A DNA stretch of 64,000 bases from Geofilum rhodophaeum (GCF_002210225.1 NZ_MWUJ01000013.1:48684-112683); one strand, 5' to 3'; shown: positions 52,025-61,533, counted from the first letter of the stretch. Program-made: numbers and translations. Notes: generated by a model not told the origin, from the sequence alone.

Positions 52025-52912
52025 TTGACATTAACAGTCCTGGAAATGGTCGCCACTAAACATCTCCAAAAAGCAGCAGAAATACTGGGAGCACCCATCG
52101 TCAAAACAGAGCCCCTGGGTGGTGGCTGCATTGCCCGCACCGAAAAATGGCGTACGGCAGACGGACGAGTCGTGGTGACTAAAACCGGGGGTGGACAAGC
52201 CACGTCCTTTTTAATGGAAGCCAATGGTCTGAAGGAATTGCAAAAAGCTGAGGCCTTAAGGGTGCCGGAGGTTTTGTATGCCGACGAAGAACTGCTTTTG
52301 CTGGAGTTAATCGAAGAAGGTCCCAGGCGCAGCGACTTTTTCGACTACTTTGGTCGTACCCTGGCACATATGCACCGATACTCAAGCAAAAACTTTGGCT
52401 TTTATGAGGACAACTTCATTGGGGCTACGCCCCAGGTGAACCGACCGACAGGCTCAGAGGCAGAGGATTGGACGGAATTCTACCGAAATAAGCGCTTGCG
52501 TTATCAATACGAATTGGCCCGGAAGAATGGCTATGTGGACCGGCAGTTTGAAGTGCTTTTTGAACAGCTGGACGAGGGGCTGTCCGACCTGCTCCGGGGC
52601 AGTGAAGAAGCGCCGTCCTTATTGCATGGCGACTTGTGGGCTGGCAACTATATGCGCGATACGGAGGGCTTGCCGGTGCTGATCGACCCGGCTGTTTACT
52701 ACGGCCACCGGGAGGCGGAGCTGGCTATGACCAAACTCTTTGGCGGCTTTGATGACAGCTTTTACGAGGCTTACAAGGAAGAATGGCCCTTAAAACCGGG
52801 TTACGAGCGACGCGAGGCGGTGTACACCCTCTACCACGTAATGAATCACCTGAATCTTTTTGGAACGGGCTACCGCTCACAATGCCTTGCTTTGATGGAG
52901 AAAGTAGTCTAA
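52025..52912 (+). CDS. Fructosamine kinase family protein
   Basis: 295 residues; M8 (52046) is an equally likely start. APH-like kinase fold with VVTKTGGG in the N-lobe, LELIEEG in the hinge, HGDLWAGNYM with the catalytic aspartate (about residue 201), and LIDPAVYYGHREAELAMTKLFGG with the metal-binding aspartate. Bacterial homologues phosphorylate ribulosamines or erythrulosamines on glycated proteins, allowing deglycation. No partner gene lies near; it is transcribed alone on the plus strand. Confidence 0.92.
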   Translation: MTLTVLEMVATKHLQKAAEILGAPIVKTEPLGGGCIARTEKWRTADGRVVVTKTGGGQATSFLMEANGLKELQKAEALRVPEVLYADEELLLLELIEEGPRRSDFFDYFGRTLAHMHRYSSKNFGFYEDNFIGATPQVNRPTGSEAEDWTEFYRNKRLRYQYELARKNGYVDRQFEVLFEQLDEGLSDLLRGSEEAPSLLHGDLWAGNYMRDTEGLPVLIDPAVYYGHREAELAMTKLFGGFDDSFYEAYKEEWPLKPGYERREAVYTLYHVMNHLNLFGTGYRSQCLALMEKVV

Positions 52913-53160
52913 CCCACCACCCTTTCAACTCAGGATCTTTAATATTCCAGCATCCTGTTCTTCATTTCCTGCACACAACCTGAGTACACAAATATTAAAA
53001 AACGCTGGCTTCACAGCTTCTCGAAATGTGGTGGTAAGCATAAATAAAAATAAGTAAGTTAAAATTTGTCAAAAAATATTGCATAAAAATTAGTGTTGTT
53101 TTGATTTTTTTAATCAAATTTGCAATATTATACATTTTTAACCCTTTAATCATCTTTACC

Positions 53161-54807
53161 ATGAAACACTTCAACAAATTTGCTTTAGGGCTTCTTCTAA
53201 TCATGTTTGGGAGCCTGTTTGCACAAGAAGCCTTAGCCTACACCAATGAAGTAAGGCTATCGGGCAGCACTTACATCTGGCGGGTAAATAATGTGGACCA
53301 GGGCAGCACGAGCGATCTGGCCACTGCCATCAACAATGCCATTGGAACAGGAAACAGAGAAGTTCATATCTTAACCGGAGGCACCTTGTCCTCAACCATC
53401 AACTTACAGGCAGGTCTGGTGCTGCGCTTCCACAACAACACGCTCAACAAAAACCACAGCGGCTATGGCTTTTTACGCGATGGCAGTGGTCCCATTGAAT
53501 TCTATGATCTGACCCTGAATAACAACACCAATATGGGCATTCGCATAAGCAGAGCGAGCGACTTGGTTTTCAGCAATGTGAAAGTATATGGAGGTTCTAT
53601 TGGTATTAGGGTCGACAGCCATCCAAGTCGCCCCTACGAAGATGGCCGATGGGTGTACAATGTTTCGGTACAGAACTGCCGCTTCGAAAACAATGGCAGC
53701 CATGGCCTGGAGACTTATGGCGTAGATGGCTTTACAGCCAACACAATTGTAGCTAGAAACTGTGGAGAATGCGGCGTTTTGCTCAATAAAACCATTAATG
53801 GAACAATAGGAACGGTTGATGCATATCGCTGCTCATACGGCGGCGGCTATGCCGGTCTTCGTTTTGCTAACGACTGCAGCAACGTGACCACAAATATGCT
53901 GTACGCCGATGAATGCGGTCGGGGCTATTTTGTGCTCACGGGAAGCAACAACATCCATTTGAACAACTGCCAGATTACAGATTGCACCAACATCGGCATT
54001 TGGCTCGAGAACGTCGTTAATTGTACGGTAAAAGCTGGCTGCAGCAACTGCGGGGTTGCCGTTTCGGGTTCGGGCAGCTATGCCAATGTCAGCAATTCCT
54101 GCAGCAGTTCGGGAGGCGGAACAGCCTACCAAATTAAAAACAGAGCGACCGGTCTGTTTCTCGACGGGATGGGCAGTACTTCTAATGGATCGCCTGTATG
54201 CCAGTGGGGCAACACCACCCATCCCAATTCCAAATGGGAAATGATTGCTGTAGGCAGTTACTACCAGTTTAAAAATGTAGCCACTGGTTTGTTTCTCGAT
54301 GGCTATGGATTTACCACCAACGGGGCAGATGTGAACCAATACGCCAACACTACTCATGTAAATTCTCAGTGGAGCGTCATAAATGTTGACGGCACCTACG
54401 TGCGCATTCAAAACCGGGGAACAGGAATGTATATTGACGGTATGGGCAGGACTACCAACGGCTCAGCTGCGGGACAATGGAGCAACACCTCTCATGTGAA
54501 TGCCCAATGGCAATTGATATCCGTCCTTAAGAGTGCCAGTCTTGATGCTGAAAATATGGAAGGTACTGAGGCTGGGAATCTGCAAATAACACCCAACCCT
54601 GCAAGGGATATCCTTGAAGTTCAAATCCCCAGAGGAATAAACGGAGCCATCATCTCCCTTTTTGACATGAGCGGAAAAGCAGTTATGAAAAAAGAGGTGG
54701 TTGAAGGAACCAATACGCTCAATATTTCCCTGCTTGCTCCAGGCATCTACATCCTGAAAGCAGAGAGCGACAACTGGTCAACCCAACAAAAAGTAGTTAA
54801 AAAATAG
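53161..54807 (+). CDS. Secreted right-handed beta-helix protein with lectin-like repeats and T9SS sorting domain
   Basis: 548 residues from ATG 53161 (MKHFNKFALGLL); the frame opens at 53101 but that part is promoter-like AT-rich DNA. A signal peptide (to about 26, EALA) is followed by a parallel beta-helix (about 55-315; repeated GIRI, GIRVD, GLETYGVDGF, GVLLNKT, GLRFAND, GIWLENV coils) like pectate lyases and polysaccharide-processing enzymes. Three ricin-like repeats come next (about 320-470; DGMGSTSNGSPVCQW, DGYGFTTNGADVNQY, DGMGRTTNGSAAGQW) and then a type IX secretion C-terminal domain (ITPNPARDILEVQI to the end). It probably binds and perhaps cleaves a polysaccharide outside the cell. 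No catalytic residues could be assigned, so activity is unproven. Confidence 0.85.
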   Translation: MKHFNKFALGLLLIMFGSLFAQEALAYTNEVRLSGSTYIWRVNNVDQGSTSDLATAINNAIGTGNREVHILTGGTLSSTINLQAGLVLRFHNNTLNKNHSGYGFLRDGSGPIEFYDLTLNNNTNMGIRISRASDLVFSNVKVYGGSIGIRVDSHPSRPYEDGRWVYNVSVQNCRFENNGSHGLETYGVDGFTANTIVARNCGECGVLLNKTINGTIGTVDAYRCSYGGGYAGLRFANDCSNVTTNMLYADECGRGYFVLTGSNNIHLNNCQITDCTNIGIWLENVVNCTVKAGCSNCGVAVSGSGSYANVSNSCSSSGGGTAYQIKNRATGLFLDGMGSTSNGSPVCQWGNTTHPNSKWEMIAVGSYYQFKNVATGLFLDGYGFTTNGADVNQYANTTHVNSQWSVINVDGTYVRIQNRGTGMYIDGMGRTTNGSAAGQWSNTSHVNAQWQLISVLKSASLDAENMEGTEAGNLQITPNPARDILEVQIPRGINGAIISLFDMSGKAVMKKEVVEGTNTLNISLLAPGIYILKAESDNWSTQQKVVKK

Positions 54808-54832
54808 GGCATCTCAAGCATGCTGTATAACA

Positions 54833-54875
54833 AACGATCGGATCGATCCTTAAAAAGGAATGCGATCCGATCGTT
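54833..54875 (+). terminator. Terminator-like hairpin after the beta-helix gene
   Basis: Perfect 13 bp stem aacgatcggatcg / cgatccgatcgtt with a 17-nt loop holding its own cctt / aagg pairing; T-rich DNA follows. Confidence 0.75.
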
Positions 54876-55046
54876 CTATTCTGTATCCTATTCGAATTAC
54901 CGTCTTGATTTCTGTGACTGCCAAAAAATACGCAGTCCATCTGCTTCTCTTCTACTAATCTGCATAACGGCACCGTGTTTGGGTATTTCAAAAATAGTAT
55001 TTTTCGCTACCCCCTTGTTCAGGTGTCGGAATCAATTCTTGGCCAG

Positions 55047-55937
55047 CTATACAGCCAGCCAGCGCTGAAGGGCGGGTAAGATATCCTTCATATGCCGCAA
55101 GGTATCGGCATACAAGACCTGTAAGCGAGCCGGATCGTTCTCCATCCTCGAAACCAGGCCCTCCGCATCGGGACGAATAACAAACACCTTCCCCTCCTGC
55201 TCCAGGCGCTCCACCTCTTCCAACCTTTGGTTATAAACCCGGGCCCTTTGCGCCATTAAGTCCGCCAACTTGGGATAACGCCTATAGTACAAACGAAGAA
55301 ACCAGGAGGAGCGACTGGCTTTTTTTCGGTAACCTTTGGGGCGTGTTAATACCACTATTGCCCGCTCGTTACCGTCCGCCAAGGCCTGTTGCAAAGGAAT
55401 GCTGTCGACCAGTCCCCCATCCATATAAAGCTTCCCGTTGATGGCTACCGGCCGCGACAAAATGGGCAAGGCCGATGTAGCCGCAAGCCAGTCGCGAAAA
55501 TCCTCTGGTCGGTCTGTCCGTAATTCCTGGTAATCGGGCGCACCCTTTTCTATGTCGCACACCACCACCTTAATGTACGAAGGCGATCGGGCAAAGGCCT
55601 GGTAATCGAAGGGGATGATGGCCGTGGGAATTTCGTGATAAATAAAATCCCAGTTGAAAAAGTTGCCCTTGCGCAGCCAATGACGAAAACCGCAATAACG
55701 GGGATCGTTCACAAAACGATTCACCTCAAGGTTGCGTTGGTACTGTCCGGCCACATAAGACACGCTATAGGCGGCTCCTGCCGATACGCCAATCAAATAG
55801 GGGAATTGCAGGCCAGCTTCCTGAAAAACATCCAACACAGCAGCTGTAAAGACGCCGCGGAAGCCTCCACCCTCCAATACCAGGGCTACGCCCCTGGTAT
55901 TTATTGTAGTTTCAATAATTGCCTCTTCCTTTACCAC
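55047..55937 (-). CDS. Patatin-like phospholipase
   Basis: 296 residues. Patatin motifs: the oxyanion glycine loop LEGGGFRGVF, the nucleophile elbow GVSAG (serine about residue 51), and the DGG motif with the second catalytic residue (YMDGGLVDSIP, about 173). A helical C-terminal tail follows (LMAQRARVYNQRLEEVERLE). Close relatives (YjjU/RssA-like) are cytoplasmic lipid acyl hydrolases of unknown substrate. Its start overlaps the end of hemE by 7 bp, so it is the last gene of the heme transcription unit without an obvious role in heme synthesis. Confidence 0.9.
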   Translation of the reverse strand: MVKEEAIIETTINTRGVALVLEGGGFRGVFTAAVLDVFQEAGLQFPYLIGVSAGAAYSVSYVAGQYQRNLEVNRFVNDPRYCGFRHWLRKGNFFNWDFIYHEIPTAIIPFDYQAFARSPSYIKVVVCDIEKGAPDYQELRTDRPEDFRDWLAATSALPILSRPVAINGKLYMDGGLVDSIPLQQALADGNERAIVVLTRPKGYRKKASRSSWFLRLYYRRYPKLADLMAQRARVYNQRLEEVERLEQEGKVFVIRPDAEGLVSRMENDPARLQVLYADTLRHMKDILPALQRWLAV

Positions 55938-56953
55938 TGTGCTTGTTTTACCCAGTCCACCACAAAACAGGCATTCTCATACGGAATGTCGGGCAGGAAA
56001 CCGTGCCCCAGGTTCAAAATCCATTTGGGATTTTGCCGGAAAAATGGTTTGTACTTCTCCAAGGCTGCAGCAATCAAGTCCTGTGAGCCATAAAGCACCC
56101 TCGGATCCAAATTTCCCTGCAGTCCCACCTCCGGATGCACCAAATCCCGGGCATCGCTGAGCGAAATCTGCCAGTCCACACTCACAAAATCACAAACCTC
56201 GGGTGTAACCAATTTGAATCCGGTACCAAATCCTTTGGGAAAGAATATAAAGGGAATGCCCTTGCTGCGAACCGCAGCACCAATTTTTCGTACCGCCGGC
56301 ATAAACATTTGCTCGTACATCTCGGTGGGAATGAGTCCCGCATGGGTCTCAAAAAGCTGGAAGACTTCCACGCCGTGTTCTATTTGCTTTAGTGCATAGT
56401 GCACCGAAAAATCGGCAATGGCATCGATCAGGCGCTGGGCCTCTCTGGGCCGACTGAACAGAAATTTCATGGCATCAGGAAAATTGCCGTTGCTGCTCAC
56501 GCCCTGCAACATATAGCACATGGTGGTGAGTGGCGCGCCACAAAAACCAATTAAGGGAATGTTGGCGGGACGGGTCTCCAATATGCGGTCGATGACCCGA
56601 TAAATGTAATTGAGCTTGTCGGGATCGGCCTGCAGGTGCTCAACCGGTTGGTCATAAACACTCAAAGGTGTAGGAAAAACCGGACCCTTGTCGGTCCACT
56701 TCAACTCCATCCCCATGGCGTTCGGAATCACCAGAATATCGCTGAACAAGATGGCGGCATCTACCCCCAAATCGTCCACCGGCATCAAAGTAACCCGGGC
56801 TGCCAAATCGGCATCGGCCATCAAATCACGGAAACTGTAAGAGGCTTTCAGCGCATTGTATGCGGGCAGAACGCGACCGGCCTGGCGCATGAACCATACG
56901 GGAGGCCTTGGGGTATGCTGTCCCTTGAGGGTATTCAATAAAATACTATCCAT
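55931..56953 (-). CDS. hemE: Uroporphyrinogen decarboxylase
   Basis: 340 residues, standard length. It removes four acetate carboxyls from uroporphyrinogen III. Signature segments: RPPVWFMRQAGRVLPAY (about residues 17-33), the active-site aspartate region AILFSDILVIP, GFCGAPLTTMCYML, FETHAG and NLGHGFLPD near the C-terminus. It is encoded 21 bp after hemL and overlaps the patatin gene. Confidence 0.97.
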   Translation of the reverse strand: MDSILLNTLKGQHTPRPPVWFMRQAGRVLPAYNALKASYSFRDLMADADLAARVTLMPVDDLGVDAAILFSDILVIPNAMGMELKWTDKGPVFPTPLSVYDQPVEHLQADPDKLNYIYRVIDRILETRPANIPLIGFCGAPLTTMCYMLQGVSSNGNFPDAMKFLFSRPREAQRLIDAIADFSVHYALKQIEHGVEVFQLFETHAGLIPTEMYEQMFMPAVRKIGAAVRSKGIPFIFFPKGFGTGFKLVTPEVCDFVSVDWQISLSDARDLVHPEVGLQGNLDPRVLYGSQDLIAAALEKYKPFFRQNPKWILNLGHGFLPDIPYENACFVVDWVKQAQW

Positions 56954-56974
56954 ATCAATCAGGTCTTCTATAAG

Positions 56975-58249
56975 CTACAAAACACTTCCGGCCAATTCGA
57001 TGTCGGCGTCGGAGTGGGCATCTGAAATAAAGGTGCACTCGAACTGTGAGGGCCCCAGGTACACGCCCTTATCGAGGGCCTTAATAAAGTACTGAGCAAA
57101 GCGCTGCGTGTCGGAGCTCATGGCCTGCGCAAAACTGCTGACTTCGGGGACTTCGGTAAAGAAAAGGGTAAGCATGCTGCCCATGCGATTGATCACACCG
57201 GGGGTGCCGGTCCGCTGAAGGCCCTCGCGCAACAGCGCTTCCAAACGAGCCGCTTTGCGTTCCAGATCCACATAGATTTGCGGATTGCCCTTCAATATTT
57301 TCAACATCTGAATGCCGGCTGCCATGGCCAGCGGATTGCCACTGAGCGTTCCGGCCTGGTAAACGGGACCTGCAGGCGCCAGCTGATTCATGATTTCTTC
57401 GCGTCCGCCATAGGCCCCAACCGGCAGTCCCCCACCAATAATCTTGCCCATAGTGGTCAGGTCGGGCAACACACCCAGACGCTCCTGGGCGCCACCCGGT
57501 GCCACACGAAAACCGGAAATCACCTCATCAAAAATGAGCAGGGAGCCATGCTTTTGGGTCAGTTCACGCAAACCTTCCAAAAACCCGGGCTTGGGCAGAA
57601 TAACACCCATATTGCCGGGAACGGGCTCCACGATCACGGCAGCGATGTCGCTGCCGTGGGCAGCAAACAAGGCTTCCACAGAGCCCAGATCGTTGTATTC
57701 CGCAGTTAAAGTATCGGCGGCAGTGGCTTTGGTCACACCGGGACTATCGGGCAGCCCCAAAGTCAGCGCGCCCGAACCGGCCTTAATTAAAAAGCTGTCG
57801 GCATGCCCGTGAAAACAACCGGCAAACTTCACCACTTTATCGCGACCGGTAAAACCGCGGGCCAGACGAAGCGCGCTCATGGTGGCCTCAGTACCCGAAT
57901 TTACCATCCGCACCTTATCCACCGAAGGCATCATCGCACAAATCAGCTCGGCCATCTCCGTCTCCAACAAAGTCGGTGCCCCATAGCTGGTTCCCCGCGC
58001 TGCCGCCTGCTGCACCGCCTGCACAATCTCCTCGCGCGCATGCCCCAAAATCATGGGTCCCCACGATGCCACAAAATCTACATAGCTGTTGCCGTCCAGG
58101 TCCCACACACGAGCCCCTTTAGCCCGATCAATGAAGAGCGGATCTCCGCCCACACTCTTAAATGCACGAACCGGCGAATTTACGCCCCCCGGTATCAACT
58201 TCTGCGCCTTCTCAAAGGCTGCTCTGCTTTTCTCGATATTTCTTTCCAT
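56975..58249 (-). CDS. hemL: Glutamate-1-semialdehyde 2,1-aminomutase
   Basis: 424 residues. PLP enzyme converting glutamate-1-semialdehyde to 5-aminolevulinate. Motifs: [70 protein letters not shown] (PLP-binding aspartate) and [17 protein letters not shown] with the Schiff-base lysine at about residue 266. The 263 bp gap to hemB upstream is filled with short palindromes. Confidence 0.97.
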   Translation of the reverse strand: MERNIEKSRAAFEKAQKLIPGGVNSPVRAFKSVGGDPLFIDRAKGARVWDLDGNSYVDFVASWGPMILGHAREEIVQAVQQAAARGTSYGAPTLLETEMAELICAMMPSVDKVRMVNSGTEATMSALRLARGFTGRDKVVKFAGCFHGHADSFLIKAGSGALTLGLPDSPGVTKATAADTLTAEYNDLGSVEALFAAHGSDIAAVIVEPVPGNMGVILPKPGFLEGLRELTQKHGSLLIFDEVISGFRVAPGGAQERLGVLPDLTTMGKIIGGGLPVGAYGGREEIMNQLAPAGPVYQAGTLSGNPLAMAAGIQMLKILKGNPQIYVDLERKAARLEALLREGLQRTGTPGVINRMGSMLTLFFTEVPEVSSFAQAMSSDTQRFAQYFIKALDKGVYLGPSQFECTFISDAHSDADIELAGSVL

Positions 58250-58275
58250 AATACTATATCTACTTCCATCCTAAA

Positions 58276-58460
58276 GGCAGCTACGCTGCCGTGTGGACTT
58301 TAGTCCACTTTCCAGAACAGGCAGCTCTGCTGCCTGACCTATTTCTCCCTGTATGACCGAAGACTTTAGTCTGAGGTCGCGGGTTTCAACCCGCTTTCCA
58401 GAACAAGCGCAACGCGCTTGACAACTGCCTCCCAATAATAACCCAGGACTTCAGTCCTGG
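58276..58460. repeat. REP-type palindrome cluster between hemB and hemL
   Basis: At least six perfect short palindromes in a row: ggcagc-tac-gctgcc (58276-58290), gtggac-ttta-gtccac (58293-58308), caggcagc-tct-gctgcctg, gcgggt-ttc-aacccgc type, caagcgc-aa-cgcgcttg type and cccaggac-ttc-agtcctggg. The linker tccagaaca recurs after several of them. Related clusters lie at 59500-59640 and 63611-63926. Confidence 0.85.
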
Positions 58461-58482
58461 GACTTGACCACAGTGTCCTGGG

Positions 58483-58528
58483 GTTTGGGCTGGGGCAGCC
58501 CCCCCTGGGGGCCTACCCCAGCCCAAAC
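58483..58528 (-). terminator. Large hairpin whose right arm is the end of the hemB coding sequence
   Basis: Perfect 13 bp arms (gtttgggctgggg at 58483-58495, ccccagcccaaac at 58516-58528) enclose a second stem gccccc / gggggc (58498-58503 with 58507-58512). The arm at 58516-58528 encodes the last residues before the hemB stop. It can act as a terminator or 3' end protector; no T run follows. Confidence 0.6.
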
Positions 58529-59478
58529 TCCCGAGCATGATAAGTAATAATCACATCGGCTCCCGCCCGCTTGATCGAAGTCAAGATCTCCCGAATCATC
58601 CGCTGCTCATCTATCCATCCATTGGCAGCTGCCGCCTTCACCATCGAGAACTCTCCACTTACATTGTAGGCAACAATCGGTATATTGAAGTTGTCTTTCA
58701 CCCTTCTGATTACATCCAAATAGCTCAAAGCCGGCTTAACCATAACCATATCGGCTCCCTCCAGAATGTCCTGCTCTACCTCGCGCAAAGCTTCATTACT
58801 GTTGGCCGGATCCATCTGGTAACTGCTGCGGTCGCCAAACTTGGGGGCACTCTCTGCTGCGTCACGAAACGGCCCGTAAAAAGCACTGGCAAATTTGGCC
58901 GAATAGGCCATTATGGGCAACTGGGAAAAGCCACCTTCATCGAGTGCCTGCCGTATGGCGGCCACCCGACCGTCCATCATGTCGCTGGGGGCGATCACAT
59001 CTGCACCGGCCTCGGCCAGAGTCTGCGATTGCCGGGCCAACGTGGCTACGGTAAGATCGTTGTCCACCTCCCCATCGACCAGCGTGCCGCAATGCCCATG
59101 GGTGGTATATTCACAATTGCAAACGTCGGCAACTATGAGCACCTCCAGTTTTGCTTCACGCAAAGCTTTGATGGCACGGGGCACAATGGCATGGTGACTG
59201 CAGGCAACCTCGCCCGTCTCATCCTTCTCTTCGGGGATCCCGAACAGCAGGATGCTGCGCACCCCGGTATTTGTCACCAAATCGCGCACCTCTTCTACCA
59301 GCTGATCAATACTCAGCTGAAAGTTTCCCGGCATCGAGGCAATCGGGTTACGCACCCCGCTTCCGGGGCACACAAAATAAGGCATAATCAGGTCGGCGGC
59401 CTTCACTTCCGTCTCTCTTACCATCTCCCGCAAAAAAGGCGTCCGCCTCAATCTTCTCAATCTCGTAACTGGATACAT
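58513..59478 (-). CDS. hemB: Porphobilinogen synthase (delta-aminolevulinate dehydratase), zinc type
   Basis: 321 residues from ATG 59478 (MYPVTRLRRLRRTPFLREMV); the frame reaches to 59532 but that part is palindromic repeat DNA. It condenses two 5-aminolevulinates to porphobilinogen. The cysteine motif DVCNCEYTTHGHCG marks the zinc-dependent form. Active-site lysines lie in YSAKFASAFYGPFRD and MVKPALSYLDVI. Repeat clusters flank the gene on both sides within the heme run. Confidence 0.97.
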   Translation of the reverse strand: MYPVTRLRRLRRTPFLREMVRETEVKAADLIMPYFVCPGSGVRNPIASMPGNFQLSIDQLVEEVRDLVTNTGVRSILLFGIPEEKDETGEVACSHHAIVPRAIKALREAKLEVLIVADVCNCEYTTHGHCGTLVDGEVDNDLTVATLARQSQTLAEAGADVIAPSDMMDGRVAAIRQALDEGGFSQLPIMAYSAKFASAFYGPFRDAAESAPKFGDRSSYQMDPANSNEALREVEQDILEGADMVMVKPALSYLDVIRRVKDNFNIPIVAYNVSGEFSMVKAAAANGWIDEQRMIREILTSIKRAGADVIITYHAREFGLG

Positions 59479-59499
59479 AGCACCACGTTTTCTTATATA

Positions 59500-59640
59500 A
59501 AGGCAGCTCCGCTGCCTGACAACTCTCTCCATCCTAAAGGCAGCTCCGCTGCCGTGTGGACTTCAGTCCACTTTCCAGAACAGGCGGCTTTGCCGCCTGA
59601 CAACTCTCTCCCAATCATAACCCAGGACTTCAGTCCTGGG
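59500..59640. repeat. REP-type palindrome cluster between hemD and hemB
   Basis: Palindromes of the same families as at 58276-58460: ggcagc-tcc-gctgcc twice, gtggac-ttca-gtccac, caggcggc-ttt-gccgcctg and cccaggac-ttc-agtcctggg, joined by tccagaaca and ctgacaactctctcc linkers. Confidence 0.85.
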
Positions 59641-59644
59641 ACTT

Positions 59645-59734
59645 GACCACCGACTCCTGGCCTCTGACAGCAGACTACTGGCCTCTGACCACCGACTCCT
59701 GGGACCGGACCACCGTGTCCTGAGCTCTGACCAC
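59645..59734. repeat. 21 bp tandem repeat next to hemD
   Basis: Four contiguous 21 bp units beginning gac(c/a) (59645, 59666, 59687, 59708), plus a six-base partial. Units 1 and 3 share gaccaccgactcctgg. The array ends 5 bp before the hemD stop. The unit resembles the right arm and linker of the palindrome just upstream. Confidence 0.8.
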
Positions 59735-59738
59735 ACCC

Positions 59739-60542
59739 CTACAGGCCACACGCCCTGCCCAAGCCCGCATAACTCTGTTCTTCGGCCTCGGCCCAGGGCT
59801 CCAGACCATAGGCACGTATCGCCTCCGAAGTCACCGTTCCAATGCTGACCAAACGCAAATGAAGCGCTCCCCACTCCGGAGCAAGAGGCGCCCGACACAA
59901 CGCAAGCTCCTGCAAGGTAGCTGCGCCCAACTGATCGCCACGCAAAGCCAAAATCAGTCGGTCCACGGCGGAGGGACTCGAAACTGCGATGCAGTGGTAG
60001 CGACCGGACCTGATGCGCTCCAGCACCTCAGCATCCACCACAGCTACACTCCTGGTTTCGTACACGTCTACCCGGTCAAGCACCAAATTGGGCAACGTAC
60101 TTATGAGCTTATCGGCCAGCACCGGACGAGCCAGACTGCCCAATGCCAACAACAACTTTTCGTCTCCCTTCAAATGGGGCAAGAACTCCTCGGCAAACAC
60201 GGCGCCGGAATGCCCACTCCCACAAAAGGCAACAGAAGCACCAAGGGCTTCAGCTGCTTGGGCGGTGGGTGGACCAATAACAGCAATTTTGTGGCGGTCC
60301 CAGCTGGCAAAGCGTTTATGCCAACTCTTTACACCGTTTTTACTGGTGAATACCAGCCAATCGTAATCGGACAAGGGCCGTGGCACAACAAAATCTACAG
60401 GCCCCGTTTCAATCAGTGAGAAATCGATCAGGTCTAATCCCTGCTGGTTCACTTCCCGCGCAAAAGGATCTTCGCCCTCCGGCAACGGAAAAGTGCGAAT
60501 GACTGCTGCTGTCTCTGTTTGCGATTTTGTTGATCTTCCCAT
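59739..60542 (-). CDS. hemD: Uroporphyrinogen-III synthase
   Basis: 267 residues with the two-domain HemD fold. The family is poorly conserved, but DYDWLVFTSKNGVKSW, KIAVIGPPTAQAAEALG, LDRVDVYETR, HCIAVSSPSAVDRLI and VSIGTVTSEAIRAYGLEP are the typical blocks. It cyclises hydroxymethylbilane with inversion of ring D. It is encoded 28 bp after hemC, as in most heme clusters. Confidence 0.92.
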   Translation of the reverse strand: MGRSTKSQTETAAVIRTFPLPEGEDPFAREVNQQGLDLIDFSLIETGPVDFVVPRPLSDYDWLVFTSKNGVKSWHKRFASWDRHKIAVIGPPTAQAAEALGASVAFCGSGHSGAVFAEEFLPHLKGDEKLLLALGSLARPVLADKLISTLPNLVLDRVDVYETRSVAVVDAEVLERIRSGRYHCIAVSSPSAVDRLILALRGDQLGAATLQELALCRAPLAPEWGALHLRLVSIGTVTSEAIRAYGLEPWAEAEEQSYAGLGRACGL

Positions 60543-60570
60543 GCCTGCACAAATACCTCGCGGGGCGGCA

Positions 60571-61497
60571 CTATGCCCCTCTGATTTCCTTTAACAAAGC
60601 TTCGCCTCCCGATGCCAGCAATTTTTCAGCCAATTCAATGGCCAACTCTGTGGCCTCGTCCGGCATACAAATACATTTCTCCCGCAGCAATTTGGTTCCA
60701 TCCAACGAAGCCACCAAGCCCTGAATTTCCATCAGGCCATCGTGCAATTCAGTATAACAGGCTATCGGCACCTGGCACCCTCCTTCAAGGGTGCGCAAGA
60801 AGGCCCTTTCGGCCATCACCCTTTGCCAGGTAGAGCCATCGCTTATGGCTTCCACAAAGGGCCAAATCTCTTCATCGTCTTCTCTTATTTGAAAACACAC
60901 AGCACCCTGACTTACGGCAGGCAACATGGTACTGATGGGCAAATACTCCGTGATAAGATCCTCCAGTCCGAGCCGTTGAATACCGGCACCGGCCATAATC
61001 AAACCCTCACAATAACCATCCTGCATCTTTTGAATGCGCGACTGCACATTTCCACGAATGTCCACCAACTGCAGATAGGGATAGTGATTGAGCAACTGGG
61101 ACTGGCGACGGAGACTCGATGTGCCGACTTTGTCGTTGCCCGAAAAGTCGTGCAAACGACGGCCATCGCGCGACAAAAACACGTCGCGGACTTCGCCCCG
61201 GGGCAAAACGCCGGCCAACTGCAAACCCTCCGGAAGTTCGGTAGGCATGTCTTTAAGACTGTGTACAGCAAGATCAATGCCCCCATCGAGCAGCGCCTGC
61301 TCAATTTCCTTGGTAAACAGCCCCTTGTCGCCAATTTTTGAAAGGGCCACATCCAAAATCTTGTCCCCCTTGGTCTGAATCACCACCACCTCGGTTTTCA
61401 GTCCCTCAAAAGCAGCTTCTAACTGCTTTTGCACCTCGTGTGCCTGCCACATTGCGAGCCGACTGCCACGGGTGCCTATTCGAATAAGCTCCTTCAT
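60571..61497 (-). CDS. hemC: Hydroxymethylbilane synthase (porphobilinogen deaminase)
   Basis: 308 residues. It polymerises four porphobilinogens on a dipyrromethane cofactor. N-terminal IGTRGSRLAMWQAHEVQ, the KGDKILDVALSKIGDKGLFTKE region, HSLKDMPTELPEGL with the catalytic aspartate-linked motif, RRQSQLL with cofactor-binding arginines, and LEGGCQVPIA with the cysteine that carries the cofactor (about residue 240). It is encoded between hemA and hemD. Confidence 0.97.
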   Translation of the reverse strand: MKELIRIGTRGSRLAMWQAHEVQKQLEAAFEGLKTEVVVIQTKGDKILDVALSKIGDKGLFTKEIEQALLDGGIDLAVHSLKDMPTELPEGLQLAGVLPRGEVRDVFLSRDGRRLHDFSGNDKVGTSSLRRQSQLLNHYPYLQLVDIRGNVQSRIQKMQDGYCEGLIMAGAGIQRLGLEDLITEYLPISTMLPAVSQGAVCFQIREDDEEIWPFVEAISDGSTWQRVMAERAFLRTLEGGCQVPIACYTELHDGLMEIQGLVASLDGTKLLREKCICMPDEATELAIELAEKLLASGGEALLKEIRGA

Positions 61498-61533
61498 TTT
61501 GTCTGATTTATGTCGCTGAAGCGCCCGGTGCGG

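Noticed and set aside
59563..59898. Frame giving heptad-like SRWSEARSRW repeats
   Set aside because: It is the 21 bp repeat read in frame and overlaps hemD; no start signal or domain.
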